A stretch of DNA of 64,000 nucleotides. Source: Sphagnum magellanicum (Eukaryota > Streptophyta > Sphagnopsida > Sphagnales > Sphagnaceae). This document shows, one piece after another, positions 23,598-36,529 of this stretch. The stretch's first letter is position 1. Every line of letters begins with the position of its first letter. Location: the NCBI GenBank assembly GCA_021904315.1, contig CM038914.1, positions 20,571,065 to 20,635,064 of the forward strand. The letters are read 5' to 3'. The notes below the pieces were generated by a model. That model did not search any database and was not told the DNA's origin. It worked only from the letters and a program-made list of their open reading frames with translations. Both the position numbers and the translations under genes were made by a program.

Positions 23598-25290
23598 TGA
23601 AAAAATAAATGCTAAAGGGAATTGTAGTGTTAATGGTGGTTACCTAGTATAATTTATATAATTTTTTAATAATTACAAGATGAAGTTCCTATATATGGTG
23701 GTTCCACCATCATTGTATAAAGCACATTCTCACCATTATTAGAGGAGCCACCTTCGTTATAGGAGGGTAAGGGCCAGTTGTTTCTAAATGGAGGATTTTA
23801 GTTAGTAAAAATGATTATATGAGGAGAGGTCATCTTGGAGTGGAATCAAACAACTTAACAAGGTTAGTGTAGTTGTGATAAAACGATGCATATTTTAGAC
23901 CTTAGGTGAACTAGAAGTTCCTACATTGGTACCATGGTATTAATCCCAAAACTTTTTGGGTTCCCTTTACATATGGTAAATATGTCATTATAATGGGTAG
24001 AGGATGAATGTAATAGTTGTGTAGTTGTGACATGTGTGTGTGTTGTTTTCTTGTTGAATAAACACCTCTTTGAAATACACTTAATTAGATAGGTGGAATC
24101 AAGGGGTGGTCCCAATTGTCCTTTGCTAAATATGCTTAAGTAAGTTTTTAAAAAATAAAAGGACAAGAAAATTTGGTTCTCCTTTATCATTTTTTTCAAT
24201 TGAATACATTTCCTTTGCTAAATATTTCGAAGTACATCTACAAAAGAGGTAGAAGGATAAAAAAATTTGGTTCCCCCTTCTTCAATTCTTTCTTCAAATA
24301 TTTTTCATTATGAAGTGGTCATCCCATGTGGTAGGTATATCATCGAGGTACAATTTAGGAATTATTTAACATTTGAAGCACCATACAAAAATAAAGCTTG
24401 TGCATGTCATTATTCCTAGACTAACTTGTACATTAGTTACAAGTTAATAATGGAAGGAATTATTGGAGAACCTTAGTGGTAATTGAGATCCAATCTTATA
24501 ATCGAGATTGATATTGAATCTAGAACTACCACTTATGAGTGTAAAAATCAAATTAATGTTAATAATAGTCAATGAATTATCACTTCAAGAATAACCTTTC
24601 ACATTTGGCCTAATGATAAATTGAACCCAATAGCATTTTCAAAGTGATCATAAGTCCCAAATTCTTGGGGCATTGTCTTTGTACTAATCAATTATAGGAT
24701 TTAAATTGTAACAATTATAACATCAAACCATTAAATCATGTGGTTATTGGTTGCAATCATGATCGAAATCTCATAATGTTGTTAGTTTGATTAAATTCAT
24801 TGCCAATATAATAACTTACACAAAAAAATCAAAAGGATTTTTTTTCATAAAGTTCATTATGTTCATTGTAATGTGAAACACTCGTGTTATACAAAATGAA
24901 GTTTTTATTTTTTAAAATCATTTCACCATCTAGTATTCCTCATGCAATGGATATACAAGGAATTGGATAAATATAGTAGAAATAGAAGCACATGAATTAG
25001 CAAACATAAATGAATTTTCAACATATTGAAGATAAATTTTTAAATTATGTACATCAATGTTCATTCATGATCACCTTTAAAAAAAAAGTAATTCCATATG
25101 CATTGAATTTCATACCATGAGTTTTAAATACAATGTTACACCACAATTGGGCAAAAACATGGTAAAATAGACCAAAAAAGTAATTTGCTTAAAATCCAAT
25201 TTGTAATTGAGGCGGTTTTTGACTTATGTATAAAAAAAATGGATAATTTTTTTTTAAATAAAAAATATAAAACCATCATGACCCTCATTG
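23598..25290 (-). repeat. R1 repeat, second inverted copy in the inter-block region
   Basis: Matches 19163-20880 in the same orientation (shared 'gggaattgtagtgttaatggtggttacctag'-type sequence) and ends near 25290. It lies outside the block duplication, so it comes from a separate event. The minus ORF 23921-24199 only mirrors the R1 frame. Confidence 0.8.
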
Positions 25291-27756
25291 GGTTTGCAAT
25301 AATTTGATTACAAAATTTCAATAACTTTTGTACAATTAAAAGTAGGTAACAAGGGGCTTTGAAACCAACTAATTAATATGGTGTTAAAAATAATTTTTAC
25401 ATATATTTTTTGATATATTATGACTAGAATATGTACAATTTGAGAACACATAAGCATACTCTAAATCTCTATTAACTTGAAAGTAGAAAAAAATTCAATA
25501 TTTGATATATTTTCATCTACTTGCAACTGATTTTGTAAAACGCAAACATCTGTGCAAGTATATTCATGTTTTTGAAATCTACTTAAATGCATATTAGAAA
25601 TGTGATTCTTGAACTTTATTATAATAAAATGAAAGAATATTTTTATACTAATCAATTAATAGAATAATATTTATATTTTCAACATGTCAAAGCCTACTTA
25701 TGTTTACTTGTTGTTTTTTGTGACAAGGATCACCAATTGTCCACTTTACCGTGATTTTGTGCAATTAGGTAATTTTACCATTCATACTTTAAATGATTGT
25801 GTTGTGCAATATCATGTTTCACCTACATAAAATAATAATAATTACTTTGGGATATGAATGAAGAACAACAAATCATAGTTGATGATGTGATGTAAAACAT
25901 AAATACAAAACTTCGAAGACCAATTCATTTGTTTATTACAATAGCGTTGGTACATGTTAACATATCTTGTTGATTTTTTTTATTCAATATCTCTTTAATT
26001 AAGTTATAACAAACATCTTTAAATTTTTTTTAAATTCCATTTTTTAGTTTAGAATCATTAAACAATTCACAAGGTTTGGACAAGATTTCTTTGATGGTCG
26101 AAAGATTATTAAAGTTAACAATTTTCTTTAAATTTGATTTATAAAAATCTTATGTAGTTCTCTACAAATCTTGATGTCATATTGACAAAGAGAGTTTTCC
26201 AAAGTTCAACAAATTTGTTATTGTACAATTTTAGAAAATAATAACGTTATTGAAATTCCTACATCAGAGTCTTGGTTGACATATAAAATATTGATTTGAA
26301 CCAAGTTATGTTTCAAAATGATGTGTTCAATTCATTTTTGGCTTGCTACATAATCATAATGCATCATTGACACCAGGTGCAACCAAAGTAAAATAGACAA
26401 CTCACTTTTCTATGTCAAAACAAATTAACATAGCCATGATTTTTTTTAATGTATTGAAATTTATTTTGTACAATAATTAACATGATGACAATATTTCATT
26501 TTTTATTTAAAATGTTGAAAAACCCCATTTTGAAAGTAGACTTAAATATAATTTTTTTAATGCATCTATTTGCAAAAGATGTCCAATCTTACAAAATGGA
26601 TTGCGTGTAGATGAAACATTGATTTTTTTTTAAATCAAGTTAATGGGGCCCTAAAATATACTTTTGCATTGTTAAATTATGCATGTTATAATCAAAATAT
26701 ATCAAAATATTAATATGAAATAGGTTTGAACATTGTATTGACCCAATTAGTTTCAAACGTACTTTCACCCTACTTTAATGATACCAAAGATGTTCAAATT
26801 TTGTATTCAACTAAATGTAGTGACCTATTTTTTCATATTTATACTTCAAAATATTTTGAATATAGTTTCTTGTCTTCGTATAAAAAACTACTTCATTTTT
26901 TTATTGGATTTTGGGTAGACGATCTTTTTTGTCTACTTTACCTTGCTAACACCCCACCATTCGAACAAAAAATGCCGTTGACATCTTTACAAGACCATAA
27001 ATTTCCATGCATATTTATTCATGAAAATGAAAAAAAAAATTAAGCATAATAAATTATTTTTTTATGAAGTGAAGTTGATTTGTCTGTATATCACATACAA
27101 ACAAGATAAACACCATGTTTCTTAAATCACTTCAATTGTGAGATGATCCAAATTTACAACATATTTACCTATGCCACCCATGCCAATGTAATAAATGGAA
27201 GAGACGAATTCTTTTAGGGATCCATTATATTGCAAGAATAAGGATCTCAATTTGTATTCATGTAACATAGTCTCCATGGATATGAAAAAACCAAATTAAA
27301 AAAATACAATTTGGTTCAAATTTTAGTCATTTAATAGCAATAACACCTTTCAAATAATCGCAATGAATATATTTTACATATAACACAAGGACTAACACTT
27401 GGATACTTTTCTTTTGATCGTAGTGGTCTACTATGGAAACAAAAATTTATTTATTTAATTAATTGCAACCTTTACAAAAGGAAAATTTCAAAGTTGATTT
27501 AAGTAATTTTGAAATAAAAGTGATTATCTATAAATAATTGCATGCTAGAAGCCACTTGTATTTGTATTGTTAATTCTTTCACTTTCATTCTATATTAGAA
27601 TTCTTTCATAAACATGGTCCAAAGAACCAACAATGTATGTTGAAACAATCATTTTTATTCTTGATAGTGGATTAATGGGCTAAAAACACACATTGGTTAC
27701 TGATATGAGAAAACATTCCTAAAGTTATGTGTATGGATCCATACATAATGGTAGAA
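25291..27756. other. Non-coding inter-block DNA, recurring inverted at 57-58.5 kb
   Basis: Very AT-rich. Together with the end of the preceding R1 copy (from about 24660) it is found reverse-complemented at 57050-58975, with internal losses. The plus ORF at 26726-27043 (105 aa) is absent or broken in the inverted copy and is not called. The right edge is the start of block copy 2. Confidence 0.6.
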
Positions 27757-28965
27757 TGATAAAATATGACAAGTTTTTAAAATATATTATTATAAAATTG
27801 ATATTCATTAATATGTAAAGCAAAGACACCCAATGTAGAACTAGATACTACAAAAGCTATTCATATAAGATCCAATGTAAACTTCAACACTTTCGCTTAC
27901 ATCATTTTAAAATTGCTTTCAAGTTTTAACAAATCTTTATGCCAACTTGTCCCATGGTGGTGATATTAACATTACGATGTTGAACCAAATTCCAAACAAC
28001 TTTTAAAATTTTAAATAATATATTCATATGCATTTCATGCACCTCCAACTTAAGGAAAGTACAACATTTTATGGTTCTCCAAATTGATTTCATTTAAACA
28101 AATGCATCAAATCAACAATGCATTTCAAGTATTCCTAAAGCGTATTAAATAAGACCAAAATTTGACATATTTTGCTTTTAAATTTATATGTTATGTTTAT
28201 CAATATTTGAGCACTACCAATGATGATCAATTATTTTCTTATTTTCTTATTTTTCCTATGGTTTTCAATAATTGATCATTATTTATGTCATTGTCAATTT
28301 AAATTGAAATTAAAAAAACACGCGTTAAATTTTTTTTCATATCCATGTTGGTGGATAGGGAAAAACAACGAAGTAATTATAAAATGGAGGTACTTATTAA
28401 GAAAGATGGGAGATAATCATTATGAAAGTAAATAGGAAATGGAAGTAATTATTAAGAAAAAATTGAAATAATTAGCTTGAAAACGAGATAGTTATTTTTG
28501 AAATTGTATTTGGAATGGTCCATGGATTCTAAAAATTCCTCCATATAGCAATTTTGATTATTTGTCACTAGAACCTCATTTAAATTCAACATTTTTGTTT
28601 TTGTGATGAAAGTTTTATTGTTAGGATAGTATGGGACTAATTACTCATTGTTTTCATGGCTTATTATCTTGCATGAAAAATGATAGTAAATGATTTGAAT
28701 GTAACATGACGGATGTGGCATTGTGCACAAGGTGTTTTGTTACCTATAATAAAATATTGGTTGAAAGTTGATAGATGATAAAACCTATCTATATTTGTAT
28801 TGCAATTTGACAAATAGGTTTACATTTATTACATTAATTTTCAAGGTGGTGTATAATAAAATAATTTTTAAAAACCATACAACTTAATGCAACTTCCTTT
28901 AAACATAAACATTCTCACTATTATAAAAATAACCATGGTTTTCAACACTACTATTGGTGATAAAA
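27757..28965. other. Non-coding left part of block copy 2
   Basis: Duplicate of 1-1207, with small indels. The plus ORF 28220-28435 is not shared as an open frame with copy 1. No gene. Confidence 0.65.
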
Positions 28966-30086
28966 GCTTGAATTGCATCATCAAGTTAAGTTTCCGAAAC
29001 CATTGTCTTACAGTGTGGTGAAAAGAACATCACTAAAATCTTTAGGCACATCCTCAATATTTCAATTTTGAGTAGATGGACTTGTTTTATGTTCATCCAT
29101 TATTTGTGCAACGAAATTTGATATTTCATTTTGTAAAAGCTTGCAAAGAGGTGTCAATCCCTTGAAGCTTGGCCACCAACTGAAATAAGGGATGTAGTCA
29201 CTAATAACGAAAACACCATACCAATATTGGGTTACATCTATTATTTCTTTGAACCATTGTGCTTCTTTATTGCCACTTGCATTTCCACAATACCTATTCA
29301 CTAAAGGAGACATGTACTTAGTCATTCAAATGCACGTGGAAAAAAAACCTAAAAAATTTTGAATTCATAATTTATTACAATGTTGAATTTGCCATTTGAA
29401 AGTTCATATATTGAGAAAAAATCCCACAATAGTTTAAAAACTAAATCACAAATTTGGTGATTATTTCAATCCAATCATTATGCTCATAACTCATGCCATT
29501 ATATATGTTTCTTAAACATTTCGTATTAACATTGTTTCAAATAAATAACCTTTCTTGAACAACATTTGGGTCATATTATTTGTGGAAATAGATGATAGTT
29601 TGAAGGTGAGATTAACCACTTTGCCCTCATTGGCTTTTCTAGAAATGTCTTTGATTATCTCTTGAATCTTTTTTGTTCTCATAGGTTGGAATGATTGTAT
29701 ATTTTTAAATGTGAAAAGCTCGTTCATGCATATCTTTCGGATGTGTTACAAAGCAAGACCATATATCACTCCCATGCTCCAATTTTTGGTTAGAATCTTG
29801 AATGCAGATGAAGATGGACGATATTGGAACCAAGTTGAAGGTGCATAAGAGGTCCATACCATTTGGCCCAACGTGTTAGTGTTAGGTGTGGATGTTCTCC
29901 CAACATCCAAAAAATTACCCATGATAGACCATGGCCATGGACCTAAAGGTAAGCAATGGGATTTCCTGGAAAACATTGTGTGCAAAATTACAACCAAGAA
30001 TATACAAAACATAGATACAATAAAAGGCCCACATTTTCTTTCAATATTCCTTGGTGCACAAATGAATGAGTCATTGACTTGTCCAT
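28966..30086 (-). pseudogene. Cytochrome P450 pseudogene (exons 1-2), copy 2
   Basis: Duplicate of the relic at 1208-3447 without the solo LTR. The start codon is at 30086. The first exon keeps the hinge (GPWPWSIMGN) and the YRPSS and RTKKIQE stretches. It has frameshifts and a 70-bp deletion between two GGAAC repeats, leaving one copy at 29826-29830. Exon 2 (about 29308 down to 28966) keeps RYCGNASG and then breaks near 29165-29185. The microexon and heme exon are missing. Not functional. Confidence 0.9.
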
Positions 30087-30197
30087 GTTGCCTATGTCAA
30101 AACCTTTGCAACCTTCTACAACATGTATTTTGGAATTGTGCTCGAAAATAATACAAAATACACTTCAATAATATAGGATTTCAAACCAAGGGATTGT

Positions 30198-30331
30198 CAC
30201 TAGTGGAAAAACTATCTTTTGTGACTTGTCTTATGCAACTAAATGTGTTGTATGCATGCGACATTTTTTAGTTGCATGCGACACATGTAATTGAGTAAAA
30301 CAAGTTGCAAAAGATAGTTTTTCTACTCATA
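30198..30331. mobile_element. CACTA-like MITE, duplicate of 3559-3698
   Basis: Same CACTAGTGGAAAAACTATC left end and GATAGTTTTTCTACTCAT right end at the equivalent place in copy 2. The centre is rearranged, with a short internal loss. The insertion predates the block duplication. Confidence 0.7.
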
Positions 30332-30334
30332 TTT

Positions 30335-31620
30335 CTAGCACATCTACAAGTTTTTTATTCCTTGGTTTTTATATTATATAATATAAGTGGGTACAAGGAA
30401 CAATATTTCCACATAAGAAACAATGTTGAACAATGGAGCATGACCAATATTTATTAAATGAAAAAAATTATCAGTACTATTATCTTGATGGTGGTCCCAT
30501 AATGAAAAAGGTTGCCTTTAGTAGTCAAGAGCAACATGATTTGGTGGTTTAAAACATTTTGCAATTCTTGGCGCATTTGAAAGATGGTGCCTCTCTAGCT
30601 AAAACATGTCTCCCATTCATTATCATCTTTTGATATACTTCAATGTATTACTATGTACTTGAAACGGAAAAAAAATTAATTTTGAAGATCCATACGTTCA
30701 TAACTTTTGGTTTTGAGTTCACGATGTAAGCATAAAGTCTTATATTTTTCCTTGTGTGAGTTGCATGTAGTTGAACAACTTTGAAAAAGATGGTTTGAGA
30801 ATTTTGATGTGTATCCTAGGATTCTTCTTTTGTTTTACACCATATATGGCAATGCACAAAGTGGCAATAACATCATTTACATGACTAGGGAAATCATAAC
30901 CAATCTTCATGCCAAGGTTATCATTTGACCTTGTAGCCAAGAGGGGGTTGCATCGTATGGTAGTGAAAATTTTAAATGATTGAGCTTTGGAAGTTGCATT
31001 GTAAGACATCCAATGTTGGGAAACTTTTGATGCAATTGAAAGTGAAATAAACACCATGTGCCTTCAAAAGAGGAAATACATTGAACTAAGATCAAATTTC
31101 ATCCATGTTTGGAGCATCTTTTGTGGGAGTTTCAAGCCTTGTGTTGGTATCTACTAGAAATTGCACATTGATTCTATTGTGACCTATGTGCATGTGCTCT
31201 TGTAAAGTTATTGAACTCACTTTTCATTGATACAAATAATTTCACATTAATGTGACAATTATAGTTCATGGATAACCATAAATAATGGGGTGAATCCAAT
31301 GGTTATTTTTTAGTATCTCATTCATAGTGTTATGGGCAACCATAGTTTGTTTCACTAGAAAAAATGGAAAAAAAAAACTACCAATTGCAATTATATTCTA
31401 CTAAAAAAATTAGTTGCATTAAACAAGTTGCATAAGATAGTAGTTGCAAATGTGGATGAAGTCAACGGTCAACAAATACTTCACCATCCCTATACTATTG
31501 TATGCCATCCATATATTACCATGAAAATTAGCAACTTCCATAATGACACATGGAAAATGAGAAAGGTTTGAAAAAAATTGTTTAAAAAATAGATGGTGGA
31601 TATTCATCGTCTATTTTAAT
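30335..31620. repeat. R2 repeat behind the copy-2 relic
   Basis: Duplicate of 3700-5000. The minus ORF 31057-30740 (105 aa) is the longest open version of a degenerate R2 frame (it contains NPLLATRSNDNLGMKIGYD). No domain recognised; probably a relic. Confidence 0.6.
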
Positions 31621-32322
31621 GGTTTTTGATTGTGACACATGGCATAATACCAATATGCCACGTGACATTTTTGAATTTTGGTCAAAATAAATTAAAAACC
31701 ACATTTAGGTGGGTAGGTGGGACTAGGTAGGTAGATAAATTTTTTAATTTATCTTTTGGGTTTAACCTTTAAAATTCAACTTTTTAAAGGGCTAAGATAT
31801 TTTGATTCTCTCATCCTAATTGACATGTGTTTTTTAATGTGAAAGTGTAGGACCACGCCTCCTCATTATGCTATATCAATCAAACTATGATATTTGAAGT
31901 GCCTATGTATACGAATTCTCATTTGGTGGGTTTAAATAGTGAATAATTTATTTTTATCTTTTACACCTTGTTGTACTATTTTTTCATGTAGAATATAAAG
32001 TTTTATTTCCCCCATAATTTGTGTGTTTTCATCATAAAGAAGCATAAAAAAATGCAATTGATTAATATTCAAGATCAAATTTGGATGACAACTTAATTCA
32101 TGCTTTCAATAAATAAAAATAGTCAATAAGAAAACTCCTTACATTGAACCATTTTTCCTTTTATGAAATCAAAAAAAACATCAACAAATATAATCCAACG
32201 TTTAAAACTCGCAAGGCCAATGATGTCATTAGTTTCCACTTCCATGTAGTGGTTACTTTGCACATATTGCATTTGATTTACTTATAACATTTTAATATTG
32301 TTGTTTTTTTCCCCTCTCATTG

Positions 32323-32368
<46 letters not shown>

Positions 32369-34158
32369 TTATTTCCCCTTGTTATTTTCAATTTTCTTTT
32401 ACTTTTACTCCAAACAAGTCTAAAATATTAAACAACGTTGATTTCCACAAAACAAGAAAACTGTTTATTAATTATTTTCACGGTTGATGAATCCTAGATT
32501 AGAAAATTCAAAAAATATGAATAAATGAAACACCTTTTTTGATTAAATCGTTTACCAAATTTGGAACTGGGTCTAGTCACAATCCAATGAGCCAAAAAAG
32601 TCATTGGACCACAAAGAAAGAAAATCCAAATTAGAGAAATATTTATGTTTTATTACTCAAAACCATGTAATTCAAGTTGTTGTTTTTTCATTCATATGAA
32701 TGTTAATGAATTCAAACCAAAAAGCCATTTGATGAAATTTTTAATTTGAGTTTTGATTTAGGACCTTTGAAAGTGAACACCTATTGCGTTAGAAGGATTT
32801 GCAAAGGATTATCAAAAGGACTCATATAATAAAAACATTTTGACATGAAACAAATTAGAGAATAAAGACTTATTAGCCACATTGAAAAAAAAATTTATAC
32901 CCTAAAATATGTGGAATTCTAAAACTTTAAAAACTCAAAGATCTTTCCAAAATTGATCCAAAATTTTATAACTTTGAAAGACTTTTACTACATATAAATG
33001 AGGTTATCTACATGATGCATTAAGAAAAGTTGTAGCTTATTATAAAAGAAAACATAAAAATGTAAAAAATGAATTTTTGGTTATGATTTCAAATTTTTAC
33101 CATTTTTATAAATAAAACAGTAAATTTACAAGGAATCATGACACTTTTAAAAATTCATATTTATTTGAAAATGATAAGAAAAACATGTCATGTACTAGGA
33201 CAACTATAAACATCTATTATAAAAAATTATATAATAAAATTTGGGGAGAAAGGACATGTAGTCCTTTTCTAAAATAGTCATGTTGGCTCATTTTTAATCA
33301 TTTGGACCCAACTTTTCAAGTTGACACAATTTTTTTTGAAGATTGTGTTTAATTTAAGTTTGTAATCATATGTTCCTTAAAACTATGTTAATAAAACTTT
33401 CTTAAGATATTACTTAATTTTTGGATGAAAATGAATCATGAATCAAATAACCCGTATTAGTTTAATCACACTTGACAACTTAATGGCGACTTATACAAAT
33501 ACAATTTAACCTTGCCAAAACCTTTATCATAGTATTGTTAATTCTATAAATTGTAATGTTTTATTCATTGAAAATATACATGATCTTATTGAACGTGGTG
33601 TGAATAGCATTCTCTCGGGCCATCATTAATTAAAAAATTCATGACTTTCAATTTCCCCACTCCATTTCAAGCACAAAATGCACAAAAGGAGTAATTCTTA
33701 GATGTTCAAATCCATTGATGTCTTCGAAATTCAACATACATATATGTGCACATACGGTTTTTGACTAAACAAGGTTTGAAACCAACATTTACATGCATTT
33801 AATGTTATTTAAAATTGCACTACTATCAAATATAGTAACAAGATAATGCAATGTGTTTGACTTATTGAGGGCACAATCATTTTCTATAATTAAAATGTAC
33901 CAAATGCAATTAGGTACTCCAAAGTGGAGCCACATAGAGAATTAGATGTCTTCTATACACTATTGGTTATGCGTTAATCATTAGAATGATGTGAATTTTG
34001 TGTATGGAAAAATTCTCAATTTAACTTTTCACATCGTAAAGATCATAATTTAGTCAAAAAAAAATGGAATACAAGTGTAGTAATATTTTAAAACTTAGGA
34101 TGACTTGATCTTCATGTCAAGTATAATTGTACATGAATTAATATACTTGGGGATGGAA
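31621..34158. other. Non-coding spacer downstream of P450 gene 2
   Basis: Duplicate of 5001-7501. It contains a long TA run at about 32327-32366; the corresponding place in copy 1 (about 5688) has only a short run, so the microsatellite grew after duplication. No gene. Confidence 0.65.
32327..32366. repeat. (TA)n microsatellite
   Basis: About 20 TA units, against about 5 at the equivalent site in copy 1. Confidence 0.9.
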
Positions 34159-36295
34159 TCAATCATAAAAGTGAGCTTGCAACCTAGGATGTGCCACTAC
34201 ACACACTGACTTTGTTTTCCTTAAAGTGAGACCAAATGTTTCAGACATGTCAACGGGTTCTTGTTCCACATTTGGAATTGACCAATCAAAGCTTTGCAAG
34301 AGTCGTGCCAACACAATTTGAACAAATACGACTGCTAGTGGACGTCCTGGACATGCTCGTTTTCCAGTACCAAATGGTAAAAGTTCAAAATGTCGACCTT
34401 GCACATCAATGTCATGGCGTTGCATGAAGCGATTTGGGTCAAACTGTAATGGCTTTTCCCATGTATTAGAATCTCGTCCCATTGCCCATATATTCACCAA
34501 TACTCGAGTGTTGGGAGGTAGATTGTAACCTCGTACTTGGGAAGGTTCAATAGAACAATGAGGAACCAAAAAAGGAGTAGGAGGATGGAGGCGAAAGTTT
34601 TCTTTCAATATAGCTTGCAAGTAAGGGGGATTTTGAAGATCAGATTCTTCAACCAATCGATTTGTTCCCACTATATTATCCAGTTCTGCTTGGGCACATT
34701 TCATAATGTTAGGGTGTTGTAAAAGTTCTGCCATTACCCACTCCAATGTCACAGCAGATGTATCTACAAGCCAAAAAATATGTTAGTTTGGACAAAAAAT
34801 AATTATGAACACTATTCATGAATTTTGTAAAAAATAATAATTTCATTATTATTTTTTATAAAAAATCAATAATGAACACTTTTAAAGGAATATAATAGTG
34901 ATATTGTAATTGAATGTACCAATTCCTGCTATAAGCATGTCCTGCACATACACATCACAGATGTAAACACAATTGTTATGAACATTTTTGTGACAATAAA
35001 ATATTTTTAAATAAATAAAAGTCATCAAACTAAATTTGCAAATTCTTCTAAACACAAATAATTCACTATTATAAAAATAACCATCACCATCACCATTGCC
35101 ATGTTCCACTCACCATGATAACACCTTGAATTGTATCATCAGTTAAATGTCCAATACCATCTTCTTGAGGCATAGTGAAAAGAACATCCACAAAATCTTT
35201 AGGCACATCCTCAATATTTGAATTTGGAGTAGATGGTGTTGTTCTATGTTCATCCATTATTTTTGTAACAAAGTTTGATATTTGGTTCCGCAATGCTTGC
35301 AAAGAGGTGTCAATCCCTTGAAGCTTGGTCACCCACCTCAAGTAAGGGATGTAGTCACTAATAATGAAAACACCATACCAATATAAGATTGTATCAATTG
35401 TTTCCTTGAACCATTGTGCATTTTTATCGCCACTCCCAGTTTCGCAATACCTGTTCACCCAAGAAGATGGATATTTAAACATTGAAATGTACGTGGGCAA
35501 AATAACTAAGAATGTATTTGAACTTGTAATTTATTACAATATTGAGCTTGCCATTTGAAAAAAATTATGTGCTAGGATAGCTTAAAAACTAAATCACATA
35601 ATTTGGTGATTATTTGAATCCAATCACATGTGCTTGTAATTTATGCCAATATATTGAACATCTTTATTGATACGGTTTCAAGTAAATCACCTTTTCTTGA
35701 ACAACATTTGGTTCATATGGTTCGTGGAGATTGATGATAATTTGAGGGTGAGATCCACCGCTTTGCCCTCATTGGCTTCCTTGTAGATGTCTTTGATTGT
35801 ATCTTGAATTTCTTTTGTTCTCATAGGTTGGAATGATTGTATCCTTTTAGATGTGAAAAGCTCATTCGTGCATATCTTTCGGATGTGGCGCAAAGCAGGA
35901 CCAGACATCACTGCCACGCTCAAATGTTTCTGCAAAATTTTGTATGCAAATGAAGATGGACGATATTGAAACACATGATCTTGGGTTTTCAAAAATTCCT
36001 CAGCCATTGTAGGAGAAGATACCACCACAGTATTGACGGAACCAAGTTGAAGGTGCATAAGAGGTCCATAACTTTCAGCCCAACGTGTTAATGTTAGGTG
36101 TGGATTCTTTCCCAACATCAACAAATTGCCCACAATAGGCCATGGCCATGGACATGGAGGTAAGCAACGAATTTTCCTAGAAAACCTTGTATGCAAAGTT
36201 GCAACCAAGAATATGGAAAACATAATTACAATAAATAGCCCCACATTTTCTCCCAATGTTTCTTGGTGCACAATTTGAAACTTCGACTTGTCCAT
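34159..36295 (-). CDS. Cytochrome P450, CYP71 clan (A-type), intact gene 2
   Basis: Paralogue of the gene at 7502-9657, with the same exon sizes: 36295-35691, 35450-35114, 34941-34920 (22 nt) and 34763-34159, 522 codons plus stop in total. Intron 1 starts GTGATT in place of GTGAGT, still a GT donor. Seen: N-terminal anchor, I-helix AGIDTS split by intron 3, ExxR (ENFR), FDPNRF and heme loop FGTGKRACPG. Exons 2-4 differ from gene 1 at few residues, but residues 117-135 of exon 1 (substrate-recognition region 1 of plant P450s) are largely different. Residue 48 in the proline hinge is cysteine where glycine is usual. Helix C again has leucine in place of the usual tryptophan. An ER monooxygenase role follows from the family; the substrate is unknown. 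Confidence 0.93.
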
Positions 36296-36433
36296 CTTGC
36301 CTATGTCAAACCTTCACAACCTTTTACAAGATGTACTTTGAAATTTTGCTTAGAAGGAATACAAACTACACTTGAAAAACAAGATAAAATTTCAACCCAA
36401 GGGGTTTGCTATTTCAATGTGTGTTCCAATGCA

Positions 36434-36474
36434 CACGTGGGTAAACATTTACCCTTGTTTTGTTATATATATTT
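36434..36474 (-). promoter_or_regulatory. G-box and palindrome upstream of P450 gene 2
   Basis: CACGTG (36434-36439), the core G-box bound by plant bZIP/bHLH factors, overlaps a perfect palindrome GGGTAAACATTTACCC (36439-36454). A TATA-like run (minus strand TATATATAA, 36471-36463) lies on its far side, about 170 bases before the ATG. The G-box is kept in the 405-bp repeats but is CACATG in gene 1. Confidence 0.45.
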
Positions 36475-36529
36475 AAGTATGTATACTTTAGATATTTGTT
36501 TGTCTATGTATAGGATTTCCAAGACGTGA

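Noticed and set aside
26726..27043. 105-codon plus ORF in AT-rich inter-block DNA
   Set aside because: No domain, extreme base bias, and not preserved in the inverted copy at 57-58 kb.
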